Shown: piece after piece, positions 40,319 to 48,998 of the stretch
Position numbering within the stretch: the stretch's first letter is position 1
Layout: every line of letters begins with the position of its first letter
Assembly (NCBI RefSeq): GCF_002161175.1
Contig: NZ_NFMA01000025.1
Location: 1 to 52,463 of the forward strand
DNA: 52,463 bases
Reading direction: 5' to 3'
DNA from: Flavonifractor sp. An100
Lineage (GTDB): Bacteria; Bacillota; Clostridia; Oscillospirales; Oscillospiraceae
The notes under the pieces: generated by a model
The model's input: the letters and a program-made list of their open reading frames with translations, nothing else
What the model was told of the DNA's origin: nothing
Database searches by the model: none
Program-made: the position numbers and the translations under genes

Positions 40319-41518
40319 TTACCGGTGCAGGCTGGCAATGAATTGACGGGCCACGCGGGGAGTACGTCCTGAGTGGCGGATCTCCCAGGTCATAGCCTGA
40401 GCGTGAAGCTGCTGAGCCTCCATATGGATTCCAGCCTGGTCAGCCAGATAGTCCACCAAGGCCAGATAACCGGCCTTGTTCATGGTCAGGTAGGGGATGC
40501 GAAGACCAAAACGCTCTGCCAGAGCGGTCTTTTCCGAAATGGTCTCCGCAGCATCCACCTCGTCGCTGCCCCGGTCGGAGAAGTTTTGCCGCACCAGGTG
40601 GCGGCGGTTAGAGGTGGCATAGATGGCCACATTGGCCGGTCGCTTTTCCAAGCTGCCCTCCAGAATCGTTTTCAGGGAGGAATAGGTCTTGTCGTCCTGA
40701 TCAAAGGCCAAATCGTCAATAAACAGGATGAATTTATGCCGCCGTCCTCCCAGAGACCGCATGAGGCTGGGTAGGCCGGTCAGATTTTCCTTCTGAATTT
40801 CGATCAGGCGTAAATCCTCCATGCCGGGCAAATAGAGCATGGATTTTACGGTGGCCGACTTGCCTGTCCCGCCGTCGCCAAAGAGCAATACATTGTTGGC
40901 CTCCCGGCCCTGGACAAGCTGACGGGTGTTGGCCTCCACCTGGCCCCGCTGCAGTTCATAGCCCAGCAGGTCCTGGGGCTTGGGACAGTCGGGGTCAGCC
41001 ACGGGGATTAGCTGCCCATCCTCCCACAAAAAGGCCCGGTACCGGGCGTATAGTCCGCACCCGTGGTCCTTATAAAATTGGGTGAGAGTGGAGAAATCAA
41101 AGGGAACCTGGGAGGACCAGCGGGGCAGGCCGGAAATCATGGACTTGTATTCAGCAGATAGAGCGCCCTCCATGGCGGTCAGATAGTCCCCACAGTCAAT
41201 CCGGCAAAGGGTGGTCAGCGCATAAATATCCCGGCAGGCAGCTTGTTCCAAACAGGGGTCCGAGTCTCCCCGCTCAGCAAGCAGAGCATAGGGCGTCTGC
41301 GTATAGCGCAGCTGTTCCCAAACCCAATCCCCCAACCCGGAAAAGCCCTGGGCACACAGGTCGTAAAACAGCTGGGTGTAGAGGGAGAGAGCCTCCTCTC
41401 CGGCCTGCCGGTCACAGGCGTCCAGCAGCTGGCGGGCCTGGATGAGCATGGGGGCATCCAGCAAAGGACGGTAGGCGGAAATCCCAGACAGGGCAATCCG
41501 CACAGCGGTAAAATTCAT
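40319..41518 (-). CDS. DUF815-family AAA ATPase
   Basis: A 399-residue protein. The N-terminal half is helical and not recognised. The C-terminal half (from about 185) is an AAA-type ATPase of the DUF815 family, with Walker A GDGGTGKS (214-221), Walker B KFILFIDDLAF (about 263-273) and the YATSNRRHLVRQNFSDRG sensor/arginine region. Family function is unknown, although such proteins are often placed near metabolic or division genes. The ATG at 41518 is preferred to one at 41524 because of spacing from AGAGAGG. Confidence 0.85.
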   Translation of the reverse strand: MNFTAVRIALSGISAYRPLLDAPMLIQARQLLDACDRQAGEEALSLYTQLFYDLCAQGFSGLGDWVWEQLRYTQTPYALLAERGDSDPCLEQAACRDIYALTTLCRIDCGDYLTAMEGALSAEYKSMISGLPRWSSQVPFDFSTLTQFYKDHGCGLYARYRAFLWEDGQLIPVADPDCPKPQDLLGYELQRGQVEANTRQLVQGREANNVLLFGDGGTGKSATVKSMLYLPGMEDLRLIEIQKENLTGLPSLMRSLGGRRHKFILFIDDLAFDQDDKTYSSLKTILEGSLEKRPANVAIYATSNRRHLVRQNFSDRGSDEVDAAETISEKTALAERFGLRIPYLTMNKAGYLALVDYLADQAGIHMEAQQLHAQAMTWEIRHSGRTPRVARQFIASLHR

Positions 41519-41646
41519 ATCCATTCCTCTCTTTTGTTCTGTGGATTTCCTTATTTTAAAGTGTTTTGCCACCCTTGTCAACCAGATAGGCCTGTGGTAG
41601 AATATCACACTGAACATTACAAGTGAGAATGCGGGAAGAGGTAATT

Positions 41647-42618
41647 ATGGTATCCATAGCAGGAATCCACATCCAAACCCCACTGGCCCTGGCCCCCATG
41701 GCGGGGGTGACGGATCTGGCCTTCCGGACCATCTGCCGGGAGCAGGGGGCGGGACTGACCTGTACGGAGATGGTCAGCGCCAAGGCCCTGTGTTACCAGG
41801 ATAAGAAGTCTATCCCTCTGCTGAAGCTGGGGGAGGGGGAGCACCCGGCAGCGGCCCAGATTTTCGGCAGTGATCCGGTGTGTATGCAGGAGGCGGCTGC
41901 CATTGCCCATGAGGTGTCAGGGGCGGATTTCATTGATATTAACATGGGATGTCCAGTGCCCAAGGTGGCCAATTCCGGGGATGGCTCCGGTTTGATGCGA
42001 AACCCAGATTTGGCGGTCAAGGTGGCCCAGGCGGTGATCCGGGGAGCGGGGTGCCCGGTGACGGTGAAGTTTCGGCTGGGCTGGGATAAGGGATCCATCA
42101 ACTGTGTGGAATTTGCCCAGGCCATGGAGGAAGCTGGAGTGGCGGCGGTGGCCGTCCACGGCCGGACCCGAAACCAGATGTATGCCGGAACGGCCAACTG
42201 GGACTATATCCGGGAGGTCAAACGAGCGGTAAAGATTCCGGTGATTGCCAACGGTGACGTGTTCAAACCCACCGATGCCCCCCGAATTTTAAAGTACACG
42301 GGAGCAGATCTGGCCATGATCGGCCGGGGCGTGTTTGGGAATCCCTGGCTGTTTGCTCAGTGCCGGGCGGCGCTGGAAGGGAAACCCATTCCGGAGATGC
42401 CGCCCCTTGCGGAGCGGTGCGATACAGCGGTGCGGCAGTTTGAGCTGTCGGCAGCCAATAAGGGGGAAAAAATTGCCTGCCTGGAGGCCAGACGGCACTA
42501 TGCCTGGTATCTCAAGGGGGTCCCCCACGCCGGATATTATAAAGAGCAGATTGTACGGATCACCACTCTGGAGGACGTGTATCGGGTAACGGCAGGTATC
42601 AAGCGGGACCTGTGCTGA
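41647..42618 (+). CDS. dus: tRNA-dihydrouridine synthase, DusB-like
   Basis: A 323-residue flavoenzyme that reduces uridines in the D loop of tRNAs. The FMN-binding barrel starts APMAGVTDLAFR, the catalytic cysteine is C102 in DINMGCPVPKV, and VKFRLGWD, AVHGRTRNQMYAG and NGDVF are the usual Dus motifs; the C-terminal helical domain binds tRNA. The ATG at 41647 was chosen because AGAGG lies six bases upstream. It is divergent from the DUF815 gene and followed by the sigma factor gene 49 bases later. Confidence 0.94.
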   Translation: MVSIAGIHIQTPLALAPMAGVTDLAFRTICREQGAGLTCTEMVSAKALCYQDKKSIPLLKLGEGEHPAAAQIFGSDPVCMQEAAAIAHEVSGADFIDINMGCPVPKVANSGDGSGLMRNPDLAVKVAQAVIRGAGCPVTVKFRLGWDKGSINCVEFAQAMEEAGVAAVAVHGRTRNQMYAGTANWDYIREVKRAVKIPVIANGDVFKPTDAPRILKYTGADLAMIGRGVFGNPWLFAQCRAALEGKPIPEMPPLAERCDTAVRQFELSAANKGEKIACLEARRHYAWYLKGVPHAGYYKEQIVRITTLEDVYRVTAGIKRDLC

Positions 42619-42667
42619 GCACGACCGGGCGGCAAAGCTGGAGGAAAGGGGAAGGAAGTGAGGCGCT

Positions 42668-43279
42668 GTGACGGAGCGGGAACTGGTGGCCCGAGCCAAG
42701 GCCGGGGACCAGGACGCCTTTGAGCAGCTGGTGTTGGACAACCAAAATCGCATCTACTCTCTGGCGGTACGCCTGACGGGCAGCCGGGAGGAGGGAGCGG
42801 ATCTGGCACAGGAGGCCTTTTTCAAGGCCTGGCAGGGTCTAGACTCCTTCCAGGGGGAGAGCAGCTTTTCCACCTGGGTGTACCGGCTGGCCACCAATGT
42901 GTGCATCGACTTTCTGCGCCGGCAGAACCGGCGCCGAGAAGTGGAGCAGGTGGTTTCCCTGGATGACGAGGAGCGCACCTGGGCAGAACCGGCGGATCTC
43001 CGGCAGGACCCACAGCGTCATCTGGAGCGGGCCGAGCTGAGCCGAGCGGTAGAGCGGGGGCTGGAGGCGCTGCCGGAACACCAGCGGAAGATTTTGATAA
43101 TGCGGGAGCTGTCCGGACTGAGCTATCAGGAGATTGGACAGGCGCTGGAGCTGGATTTAGGGACGGTAAAATCCAGGCTGGCCCGGGCACGATTGGCCCT
43201 GCGAAAAATTTTGCTGACAGAAGGGAACCTTTTTGAGGTTTCGCCGTCTAACCAAGCAGAAGGAAGAAAAAGGAGGTGA
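42668..43279 (+). CDS. ECF-type RNA polymerase sigma factor
   Basis: A 203-residue sigma factor with region 2 (about 20-90: RLTGSREEGADLAQEAFFKAWQG and FSTWVYRLATNVCIDFLRR) and region 4 (about 125-180: LPEHQRKILIMRELSGLSYQEI, TVKSRLARAR), separated by an acidic linker. There is no region 1 or 3. The start is GTG at 42668 with AAGGAAG upstream. Its stop lies five bases before the next gene, which encodes a zinc-finger anti-sigma factor and very likely holds this protein inactive at the membrane until an envelope signal arrives. Confidence 0.93.
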   Translation: MTERELVARAKAGDQDAFEQLVLDNQNRIYSLAVRLTGSREEGADLAQEAFFKAWQGLDSFQGESSFSTWVYRLATNVCIDFLRRQNRRREVEQVVSLDDEERTWAEPADLRQDPQRHLERAELSRAVERGLEALPEHQRKILIMRELSGLSYQEIGQALELDLGTVKSRLARARLALRKILLTEGNLFEVSPSNQAEGRKRR

Positions 43280-43284
43280 AGGAC

Positions 43285-44508
43285 ATGGAGCGATGTGAAC
43301 GGTGTATGGAGCTACTTTCCCTGCGCCTGGACGGGGAATTGACCGCGGAAGAGGAGCAGTGGCTGAGCCAGCACCTGGAGCAATGCTCGGACTGCCGGGA
43401 GATTGCAGAGCAGTTGGAACGGCTCCATGGAGCCTTCACCCAGTTAGAAGATATTCCAGCTCCGGAGGGCTTTGCCCAGGGAGTCATGGCCCGGATTCGG
43501 GCAGAGGAAGCAGTTCCCAGTTCCCAGAAGCAGACCAAGGTGATCCATATGTTCCGCCGGCCCCAGGCACGGGCGCTGGCAGGATTAGCAGCCTGTGCGG
43601 TGCTGTGCCTGGGCGTGTACCAGGCCGGTCTGCTGAACCGGCTGCCGGGAAGCCAGGGCAATTTCCAAACCGCGTCCCTGGACGCCAGCAGTCAGGTCCA
43701 GCAGAAGGGTGGACAGGAGCTGCTGGAGACAGAGGGGGAGCCGGAGGTCACCGGAGCCCCCCGACTTCAGAGCAGTGATGAGGTCCAGAATGAGCCGGAT
43801 GAATCGACTGCGACGAGCAGCGATACCGTGCAGAGCAACCAGGAGCCAGCGGTACAGCCCACACAAGAGCCCTCCTCCCAGTCTCAGAAGGTCCAGACGC
43901 CCCAGAATTCTGACAAACAAAGCGAAGGAACCGCTCAGGTAGGCACTGGCAAGGCCTACGGTGTCACTTCTCAGGAACAGTCCGCAAGTCAAAGCCAGAG
44001 CGAGGGACAAGGCGAGGTATCGGTGGCGGGGGCAGTAGGAGGCGGCGAACAGCCGTCTACGCAAACCACAGTAGGGGCTGCGCAGCAGACCACCGACGGA
44101 ACAGCCGATGATCAGCCCACGGAGGAGCTCCCTCCGGAGGATCAGGTCGGACAGACCACAGGGGACCCTAACACCGGAGTGGATGCGGCAGAGCAGCCCG
44201 AGCAGGAGCCTGTGTCCGATTCCATTCAGGGAGACGTGCCGCAGGGAGAAACCTACCAGGTGGGCGAGGAGACAGTGGATGCCATTCTTACGCTCACGGT
44301 TTTACCCCAGGGAGCCCAGGAAGTTCTGGGCGAGGAAATTTCCTGGCAGGTGAATGAAGCGGGGGACAGCTGGTGTCTGATTTCCGGTCAACAGATGGAG
44401 CAGCTGATTTCGCTGGCCCAGGAGGAGGGGCAGGACCTGACCCATGCGGCCACCAATCGAATTGAGGCGGAGCAGCGGTGTGCTCTGATTGTGACCGAGA
44501 AAAACTGA
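43285..44508 (+). CDS. membrane anti-sigma factor with zinc finger and long external linker
   Basis: A 407-residue protein. The cytoplasmic ZAS-type finger has H30-x3-C34-x2-C37 (SQHLEQCSDC) and an earlier C4/C7. One membrane helix covers about 97-116. Outside the cell is a linker of about 200 residues very rich in Gln, Glu, Ser, Thr and Pro (about 125-335), followed by a compact C-terminal domain of about 75 residues (TYQVGEETVDAILTLTVLPQ to the end). The ATG at 43285 is eight bases after AGGAGG; an in-frame GTG at 43276 overlaps that site. It probably inhibits the ECF sigma factor encoded just upstream. Confidence 0.85.
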   Translation: MERCERCMELLSLRLDGELTAEEEQWLSQHLEQCSDCREIAEQLERLHGAFTQLEDIPAPEGFAQGVMARIRAEEAVPSSQKQTKVIHMFRRPQARALAGLAACAVLCLGVYQAGLLNRLPGSQGNFQTASLDASSQVQQKGGQELLETEGEPEVTGAPRLQSSDEVQNEPDESTATSSDTVQSNQEPAVQPTQEPSSQSQKVQTPQNSDKQSEGTAQVGTGKAYGVTSQEQSASQSQSEGQGEVSVAGAVGGGEQPSTQTTVGAAQQTTDGTADDQPTEELPPEDQVGQTTGDPNTGVDAAEQPEQEPVSDSIQGDVPQGETYQVGEETVDAILTLTVLPQGAQEVLGEEISWQVNEAGDSWCLISGQQMEQLISLAQEEGQDLTHAATNRIEAEQRCALIVTEKN

Positions 44509-44518
44509 TTCAAAGGGC

Positions 44519-44553
44519 ATCGGCCCGGGCTTTTTGCCCGGGCCGATTTTTTT
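44519..44553 (+). terminator. terminator of the sigma/anti-sigma operon
   Basis: A 12-bp stem ATCGGCCCGGGC with a 5-base T loop, followed by seven T. Confidence 0.92.
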
Positions 44554-44676
44554 GTGTTTACAGCCTTTTTGCCACTTTTCCGGTGTTTTCCACAAAATTG
44601 GGCACTTTACACGAAAAAACAGGAGAAAAACAGGAGCGGAGTGACGGAGGAAGCTGCGTACCTGACAAAAAAAGAG

Positions 44677-44705
44677 TTGTCATACTTAGGTTTTTAATGT
44701 ATAAT
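44677..44705 (+). promoter_or_regulatory. promoter of the EF-G-like gene
   Basis: TTGTCA (44677-44682) and TATAAT (44700-44705) with a 17-base spacer, about 85 bases before the start codon. Confidence 0.8.
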
Positions 44706-44790
44706 AACCAACAGCGTGTAACGTCTTTTGGAATGGTAGACCAATCCAAGACGGAGCAACTGTCCAAACAGTAAGGAGTGGAAACAAGAT

Positions 44791-46863
44791 ATGAGCTATT
44801 CTGTACAAAACATCCGCAATGTCTGCCTGCTGGGACACGGTGGGAACGGAAAGACCGCCCTGGCGGAGAGTCTGCTTTATATGACTGGCGCCATTGACCG
44901 CATGGGCAAGAGCGTAGACGGAAATACCGTGTGCGATTACGACCCGGAGGAGGTTAAGCGTCAGATTTCCATCTCCCTGTCCGTGGCTCCTCTGGAGTAC
45001 AAGGGCTGTAAGATCAATGTTCTGGACACTCCGGGCGGCTTCGACTTTTCCGGTGAAGTGATGGAGGCCCTGCGTGCGGCGGACGCGGCCATTATTGTCT
45101 GTTCGGCCAAGGATGGCGTGTCCGTGGGTCTGGAGAAGGCCTGGAAGTATTGCGAAGAGCGGAATATGCCCCGCTTCATCTATATCTCCAAGACCGACGA
45201 GGATAACTCCGACTATAACGCCACCTTTGAGGCCCTGCGTGCCAAGTACGGCAACAAGATTGCTCCCCTGGTGGTTCCCATCTGGGACGAGAACAAGAAG
45301 GTAACCGGCATCATCGACGTGCTCAACAAGCGTGCCTATGAGATGCAAAACGGCAAGCGGGTGGAGATCGAGATCCCCGAGGGGAAGGAAGAGGTCATCA
45401 CCGAGTTTAACGACGCGCTGAAGGAGTCGGTGGCGGAGACCAGCGAGGAGTTCATGGACAAGTTCTTCTCCGGCGAGGACTTTACCTATGCCGAGATGAT
45501 TCAGGGCCTGCGCCAGGGCGTGCGGGAGCTGTCCCTGTTCCCGGTGCTGTGCGGCTCGGCGGTGAATACCATGGGCTCTCTGATGCTGATGGACGACATC
45601 GTGGACCTGCTGCCCAACCCCATGGAGGGCAACTACCACAAGGCCACCCGCCAGGACGGCGAGACGGAGGAGTTCGTGGTCTCCCCCGGCGGCGTGCCCA
45701 CGGCCTTTGTGTTCAAGACCGTCTCTGACCAGTACGGAAAGTATTCCTACATCAAGGTGCTCTCCGGTGTCATTACCTCCGACCTGTCCCTGGTCAACTC
45801 CCGGACAGGCAGCAGCGAGAAGCTGGGCCGGCTATATGTGATGAAGGGCAAGAAGGCCGAGGAGGTCAAGGAGCTGTCCTGCGGTGATATCGGTGCCATC
45901 GGCAAGATGGAAAAGGTCAAGACCGGCGACACCCTGTGTGATCCCCGTAAGGTGGTGGCCCTCAAGCAGATCCCCTTCGCCGAGCCCTGCTACTCCGTGG
46001 CCATCTCTCCCAAGACCCGCGGCCAGGAGGACAAGGTGGCCCAGGGCCTGAACCGCCTCAACGAGGAGGATCCCTCCTTCTATGTGGTGAACAACGCCGA
46101 GACCCACCAGATGGTCATTTACGCCGCCGGCGACATCCAGGTGGATGTGTTGGTGTCCAAGCTGAAGAGTCGCTTCAACGTGGAGGCCGAGCTGAAGGCC
46201 CCCCGGGTTCCCTACCGGGAGAAGATCCGCAAGACCGTCCAGAAGCAGGGCCGTCACAAGAAGCAGACCGGCGGTTCCGGCCAGTTTGGCGACGTGTGGA
46301 TCCGCTTCGAGCCCAACCCCGACGAGGAGCAGATGGTCTTCGCCGAGGAAGTCTTCGGCGGCTCCGTCCCCAAGAACTTCTTCCCGGCCGTGGAAAAGGG
46401 ACTGCGGGAAGCCTGCGTCCACGGACCGCTGGCCGGCTATCCGGTGGTAAATCTGAAGGCCGTTCTCTACGACGGAAGCTATCACCCCGTGGACTCTTCG
46501 GAAATCGCCTTCAAGACCGCTGCCCAGCTGGCCTATAAGGCGGCCATGCCGGAGGCCAACCCCGTGCTGCTGGAGCCCGTGGGTGAGCTGAAGGTCACGG
46601 TGCCTGACAGCTACATGGGCGACGTCATCGGTGATTTGAACAAACGCCGCGGCCGTGTCATGGGCATGACCCCCACCGGAGACGGCGACCAGATCATCGA
46701 GGCCGAGGTCCCCATGGCAGAGATGACCTCCTATGCCATCGACCTGCGGGCTATGACCCAGTCCAGAGGGTCGTACACCTTCCACTTCGTCCGCTACGAG
46801 GATTGTCCCCCCATGGCACAGGAGAAGGCGATTGCCGCCGCCAAGGCCATGGCAGAAGAATAA
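44791..46863 (+). CDS. divergent elongation factor G-like GTPase
   Basis: A 690-residue protein with all EF-G domains: GTPase (1-270), domain II (about 285-375), III, IV (about 470-590, with GHxKKQTGGSGQFGDV-like RHKKQTGGSGQFGDVWIRF) and V. It is not the main EF-G. G1 is GHGGNGKT (15-22), not AHIDAGKT. G3 reads DTPGGFDF (79-86), lacking the catalytic His of the usual DTPGHVDF. The G4 position is SKTDED. Such paralogues (FusA2-like) can be weak or inactive GTPases. It is a single gene, well away from the ribosomal operons. AAGGAGTGG precedes the ATG. Confidence 0.88.
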   Translation: MSYSVQNIRNVCLLGHGGNGKTALAESLLYMTGAIDRMGKSVDGNTVCDYDPEEVKRQISISLSVAPLEYKGCKINVLDTPGGFDFSGEVMEALRAADAAIIVCSAKDGVSVGLEKAWKYCEERNMPRFIYISKTDEDNSDYNATFEALRAKYGNKIAPLVVPIWDENKKVTGIIDVLNKRAYEMQNGKRVEIEIPEGKEEVITEFNDALKESVAETSEEFMDKFFSGEDFTYAEMIQGLRQGVRELSLFPVLCGSAVNTMGSLMLMDDIVDLLPNPMEGNYHKATRQDGETEEFVVSPGGVPTAFVFKTVSDQYGKYSYIKVLSGVITSDLSLVNSRTGSSEKLGRLYVMKGKKAEEVKELSCGDIGAIGKMEKVKTGDTLCDPRKVVALKQIPFAEPCYSVAISPKTRGQEDKVAQGLNRLNEEDPSFYVVNNAETHQMVIYAAGDIQVDVLVSKLKSRFNVEAELKAPRVPYREKIRKTVQKQGRHKKQTGGSGQFGDVWIRFEPNPDEEQMVFAEEVFGGSVPKNFFPAVEKGLREACVHGPLAGYPVVNLKAVLYDGSYHPVDSSEIAFKTAAQLAYKAAMPEANPVLLEPVGELKVTVPDSYMGDVIGDLNKRRGRVMGMTPTGDGDQIIEAEVPMAEMTSYAIDLRAMTQSRGSYTFHFVRYEDCPPMAQEKAIAAAKAMAEE

Positions 46864-46870
46864 AATCAAT

Positions 46871-46906
46871 AAAAAGTCGCCCGTCGACCAAGACGGGCGA
46901 CTTTTT
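46871..46906 (+). terminator. terminator of the EF-G-like gene
   Basis: A 15-bp stem AAAAAGTCGCCCGTC with a 6-base loop. No gene or clear signal was found in 46907-47058. Confidence 0.92.
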
Positions 46907-47058
46907 GTTCGCAATGGAACCGTAGTATATTTACAGGGTGCGAGGAGGTGCCTTGCATAAATGTTCTCAGCACGAGGACAAATGACGACAAAATGGCCTT
47001 TTAGGAAAGACGTGCGGGTAAAATATGAATAAATTATGAAAAAAGATGGCGGCGTCTA

Positions 47059-47087
47059 TTGTCATAGGAGCAAGAATCCAGTATAAT
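47059..47087 (+). promoter_or_regulatory. abgT operon promoter
   Basis: TTGTCA (47059-47064) and TATAAT (47082-47087) with a 17-base spacer. Transcription would start near 47094, leaving a leader of about 240 bases. Confidence 0.8.
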
Positions 47088-47093
47088 CAACAC

Positions 47094-47333
47094 AGCACTT
47101 CGCAAAAGAGAAGGGGGGAGGAAACTCCCTTTTTTGCTACTCATACTCGGGAGTGAGCAGTGCTCTTGCGAAGATATGGGAAACGGAATTAGGAGAAAAG
47201 GGCGCAGGTCCGAGTTGTGCCCCCAGGGGGCTTTTTCGAAAGAACCCTGTTTTGGCCTCGGAGCCTTGGCAAATGGGAGAGATCAGGCCAGGGTGTCTGC
47301 GCTGGAAGTGCCCAGCGCAAGAAAGGAGTATGT
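47094..47333 (+). ncRNA. candidate attenuator or riboswitch leader of the abgT operon
   Basis: A long-range helix pairs CTTCGCAA..GAG (47098-47110) with CTCTTGCGAAG (47163-47173). Inside it are an early terminator-like hairpin GGGAG-GAAA-CTCCC with six T (47116-47135) and a second hairpin (47140-47157). Further down GGGCGCA (47200-47206) can pair with TGTGCCC (47216-47222), which excludes a terminator GCCCC-CAG-GGGGC with five T (47219-47236). A last hairpin TGCGCTGG/CCAGCGCA (47298-47319) sits before the AAAGGAG of abgT. No known riboswitch consensus, including T-box or tetrahydrofolate, was recognised. Confidence 0.55.
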
Positions 47334-48890
47334 ATGACGGAAGAAAAGGCGAAAAAGGGTCTATTAGACCGAATGCTGGACGCCATTGAGCGGGTGGGCA
47401 ACAAGCTCCCTGACCCCATCACCCTGTTTTTGGGCCTGGCAATCATTGTGGCGCTGGTGTCCTGGCTGTGCAGTGCTCTGGGTGTTCAGGCGCTCAATCC
47501 TGCCACCAATGAGATGGTGGTAACCCAGAACCTGTTCTCCGTGTGGGGTATTCAGTATCTGTGGTCCAACATCATCACCAACTTCTCCGGTTTTGCCCCT
47601 CTGGGCATGGTGCTGGTGGCCGTCATCGGCTCCTCTGTGGCGGAGAAGAGCGGTTTCCTGGTGGCTCTGATGCACCGCTTCCTGGGCGGAGCTAAGGGCT
47701 GGGTTGTATCCCTGGTCATCATCTTCCTGGGCATCAACCTGAACATTGCCGGTGATGCCGGATTTATCGTTCTGCCCCCCTTGGCCGCCATCCTGTATAT
47801 GTCCATCGGCCGTAGCCCTCTGCTGGGTATGTATGTGGGCTTTGCCTCTGTGGCTGCCGGCTTCTGTGCCAATGTCCTGTTGGGCCTGTCTGACGCCCTG
47901 GCCTACGGATTTACCGAGGCGGCTGCCAAGATGGTGGACCCCAGCTATTCCGCTTCTATCGCCATTAACTGGTATTTCCTCATTGTTTCTTGTATCATCC
48001 TCACCATTGCTGGTACTATTCTGGTGGAGAAGGTACTGGTCCACCGCTTCCCCATGACTCCGGAGTCTCTGGCTCAGTATGACTTTGATGTAGAGTCCTC
48101 CAATCTCTCTGCGGTACAGAAGAAGGGGCTAGTAGTGGCTGGTATCGCCGAGCTGGTGTATGTGATCCTGATCCTGGTGCTGTCCCTGCCCATCTTTGGT
48201 CCCACCGCCATTCTGGCAGATGAGACCGGCTCCATCACCAACTCTGCCGCCCCCTTCACCAAAGGTATCGTGTTCACCGTCACTCTGGCCCTCATGATCC
48301 CCGGTATCGCTTACGGTATTGCCATCGGCAAGTACAAGAACGATAAGGATATCTGGGCTGATATTAGCCAGGGCTTTGCGGAGATGGGTAACTACGTATT
48401 CATGTGCTTCTTCATCTCCATCTTCACCAACTTCTTCTCCGTGTCCAACCTGGGTACCATCCTGGCCATCAACGGCGCCAACGGTCTGAAGGCCATTGGC
48501 TTTGAGGGCGTGCCTCTGATGATCGGCCTGATCTTTGTGGCCAGCTTTGTCAACCTGTTCATCGGTTCCGCTAGCGCCAAGTGGGCCATCCTGGCCCCCG
48601 TGTTCGTCCCCATGATGATGTTCATGGGCTACGACCCGGCTATCACCCAGGCGGTTTACCGCATCGGTGACTCCATCACCAACCCCCTGTCCCCTCTGTT
48701 TACTTACACCCCCGTCCTGCTGGGCTTTGCCCGCAAGTATGATAAGAACGTGGGTCTGGGCACCGTGATTGCCAACATGTTGCCCTTCTCGGTGACCTTC
48801 GCCATCGTGTGGATCATCCAGGTCATCGTCTGGGTGTCCCTGAACCTGCCTCTGGGCCCTGGCGGCGGCATCTATCTCCCGGTTGCCTGA
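47334..48890 (+). CDS. abgT: AbgT-family transporter
   Basis: A 518-residue membrane protein with about 12 helices. It begins with a charged cytoplasmic part, LLDRMLDAIERVGNKLPDPITLF, the standard AbgT opening. It also has GINLNIAGDAGFIVLPPLAAI (about 140-160) and a second-half repeat with SASAKWAILAPVFVPMMMFMGYDPA and YRIGDSITNPLSPLF. AbgT proteins import p-aminobenzoyl-glutamate or export sulfonamide-like compounds. Two M20 amidohydrolases follow, fitting import and hydrolysis of an N-acyl amino acid. AAAGGAG lies six bases before the ATG. Confidence 0.92.
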   Translation: MTEEKAKKGLLDRMLDAIERVGNKLPDPITLFLGLAIIVALVSWLCSALGVQALNPATNEMVVTQNLFSVWGIQYLWSNIITNFSGFAPLGMVLVAVIGSSVAEKSGFLVALMHRFLGGAKGWVVSLVIIFLGINLNIAGDAGFIVLPPLAAILYMSIGRSPLLGMYVGFASVAAGFCANVLLGLSDALAYGFTEAAAKMVDPSYSASIAINWYFLIVSCIILTIAGTILVEKVLVHRFPMTPESLAQYDFDVESSNLSAVQKKGLVVAGIAELVYVILILVLSLPIFGPTAILADETGSITNSAAPFTKGIVFTVTLALMIPGIAYGIAIGKYKNDKDIWADISQGFAEMGNYVFMCFFISIFTNFFSVSNLGTILAINGANGLKAIGFEGVPLMIGLIFVASFVNLFIGSASAKWAILAPVFVPMMMFMGYDPAITQAVYRIGDSITNPLSPLFTYTPVLLGFARKYDKNVGLGTVIANMLPFSVTFAIVWIIQVIVWVSLNLPLGPGGGIYLPVA

Positions 48891-48934
48891 TCTGCCAGCC
48901 GAAAAAGGCCGTATTTCTGGGATAAATAAACCAC

Positions 48935-48968
48935 CAGCGGCCCGAATTTGTAAGGATTCGGGCCGCTG
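48935..48968 (+). terminator. hairpin between abgT and the first M20 gene
   Basis: A 13-bp stem CAGCGGCCCGAAT with an 8-base loop has no T run after it. It may stabilise the upstream RNA end or reduce downstream expression. Confidence 0.5.
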
Positions 48969-48998
48969 CTCATATGAAAACAAGAAAAGGAGACCGCT

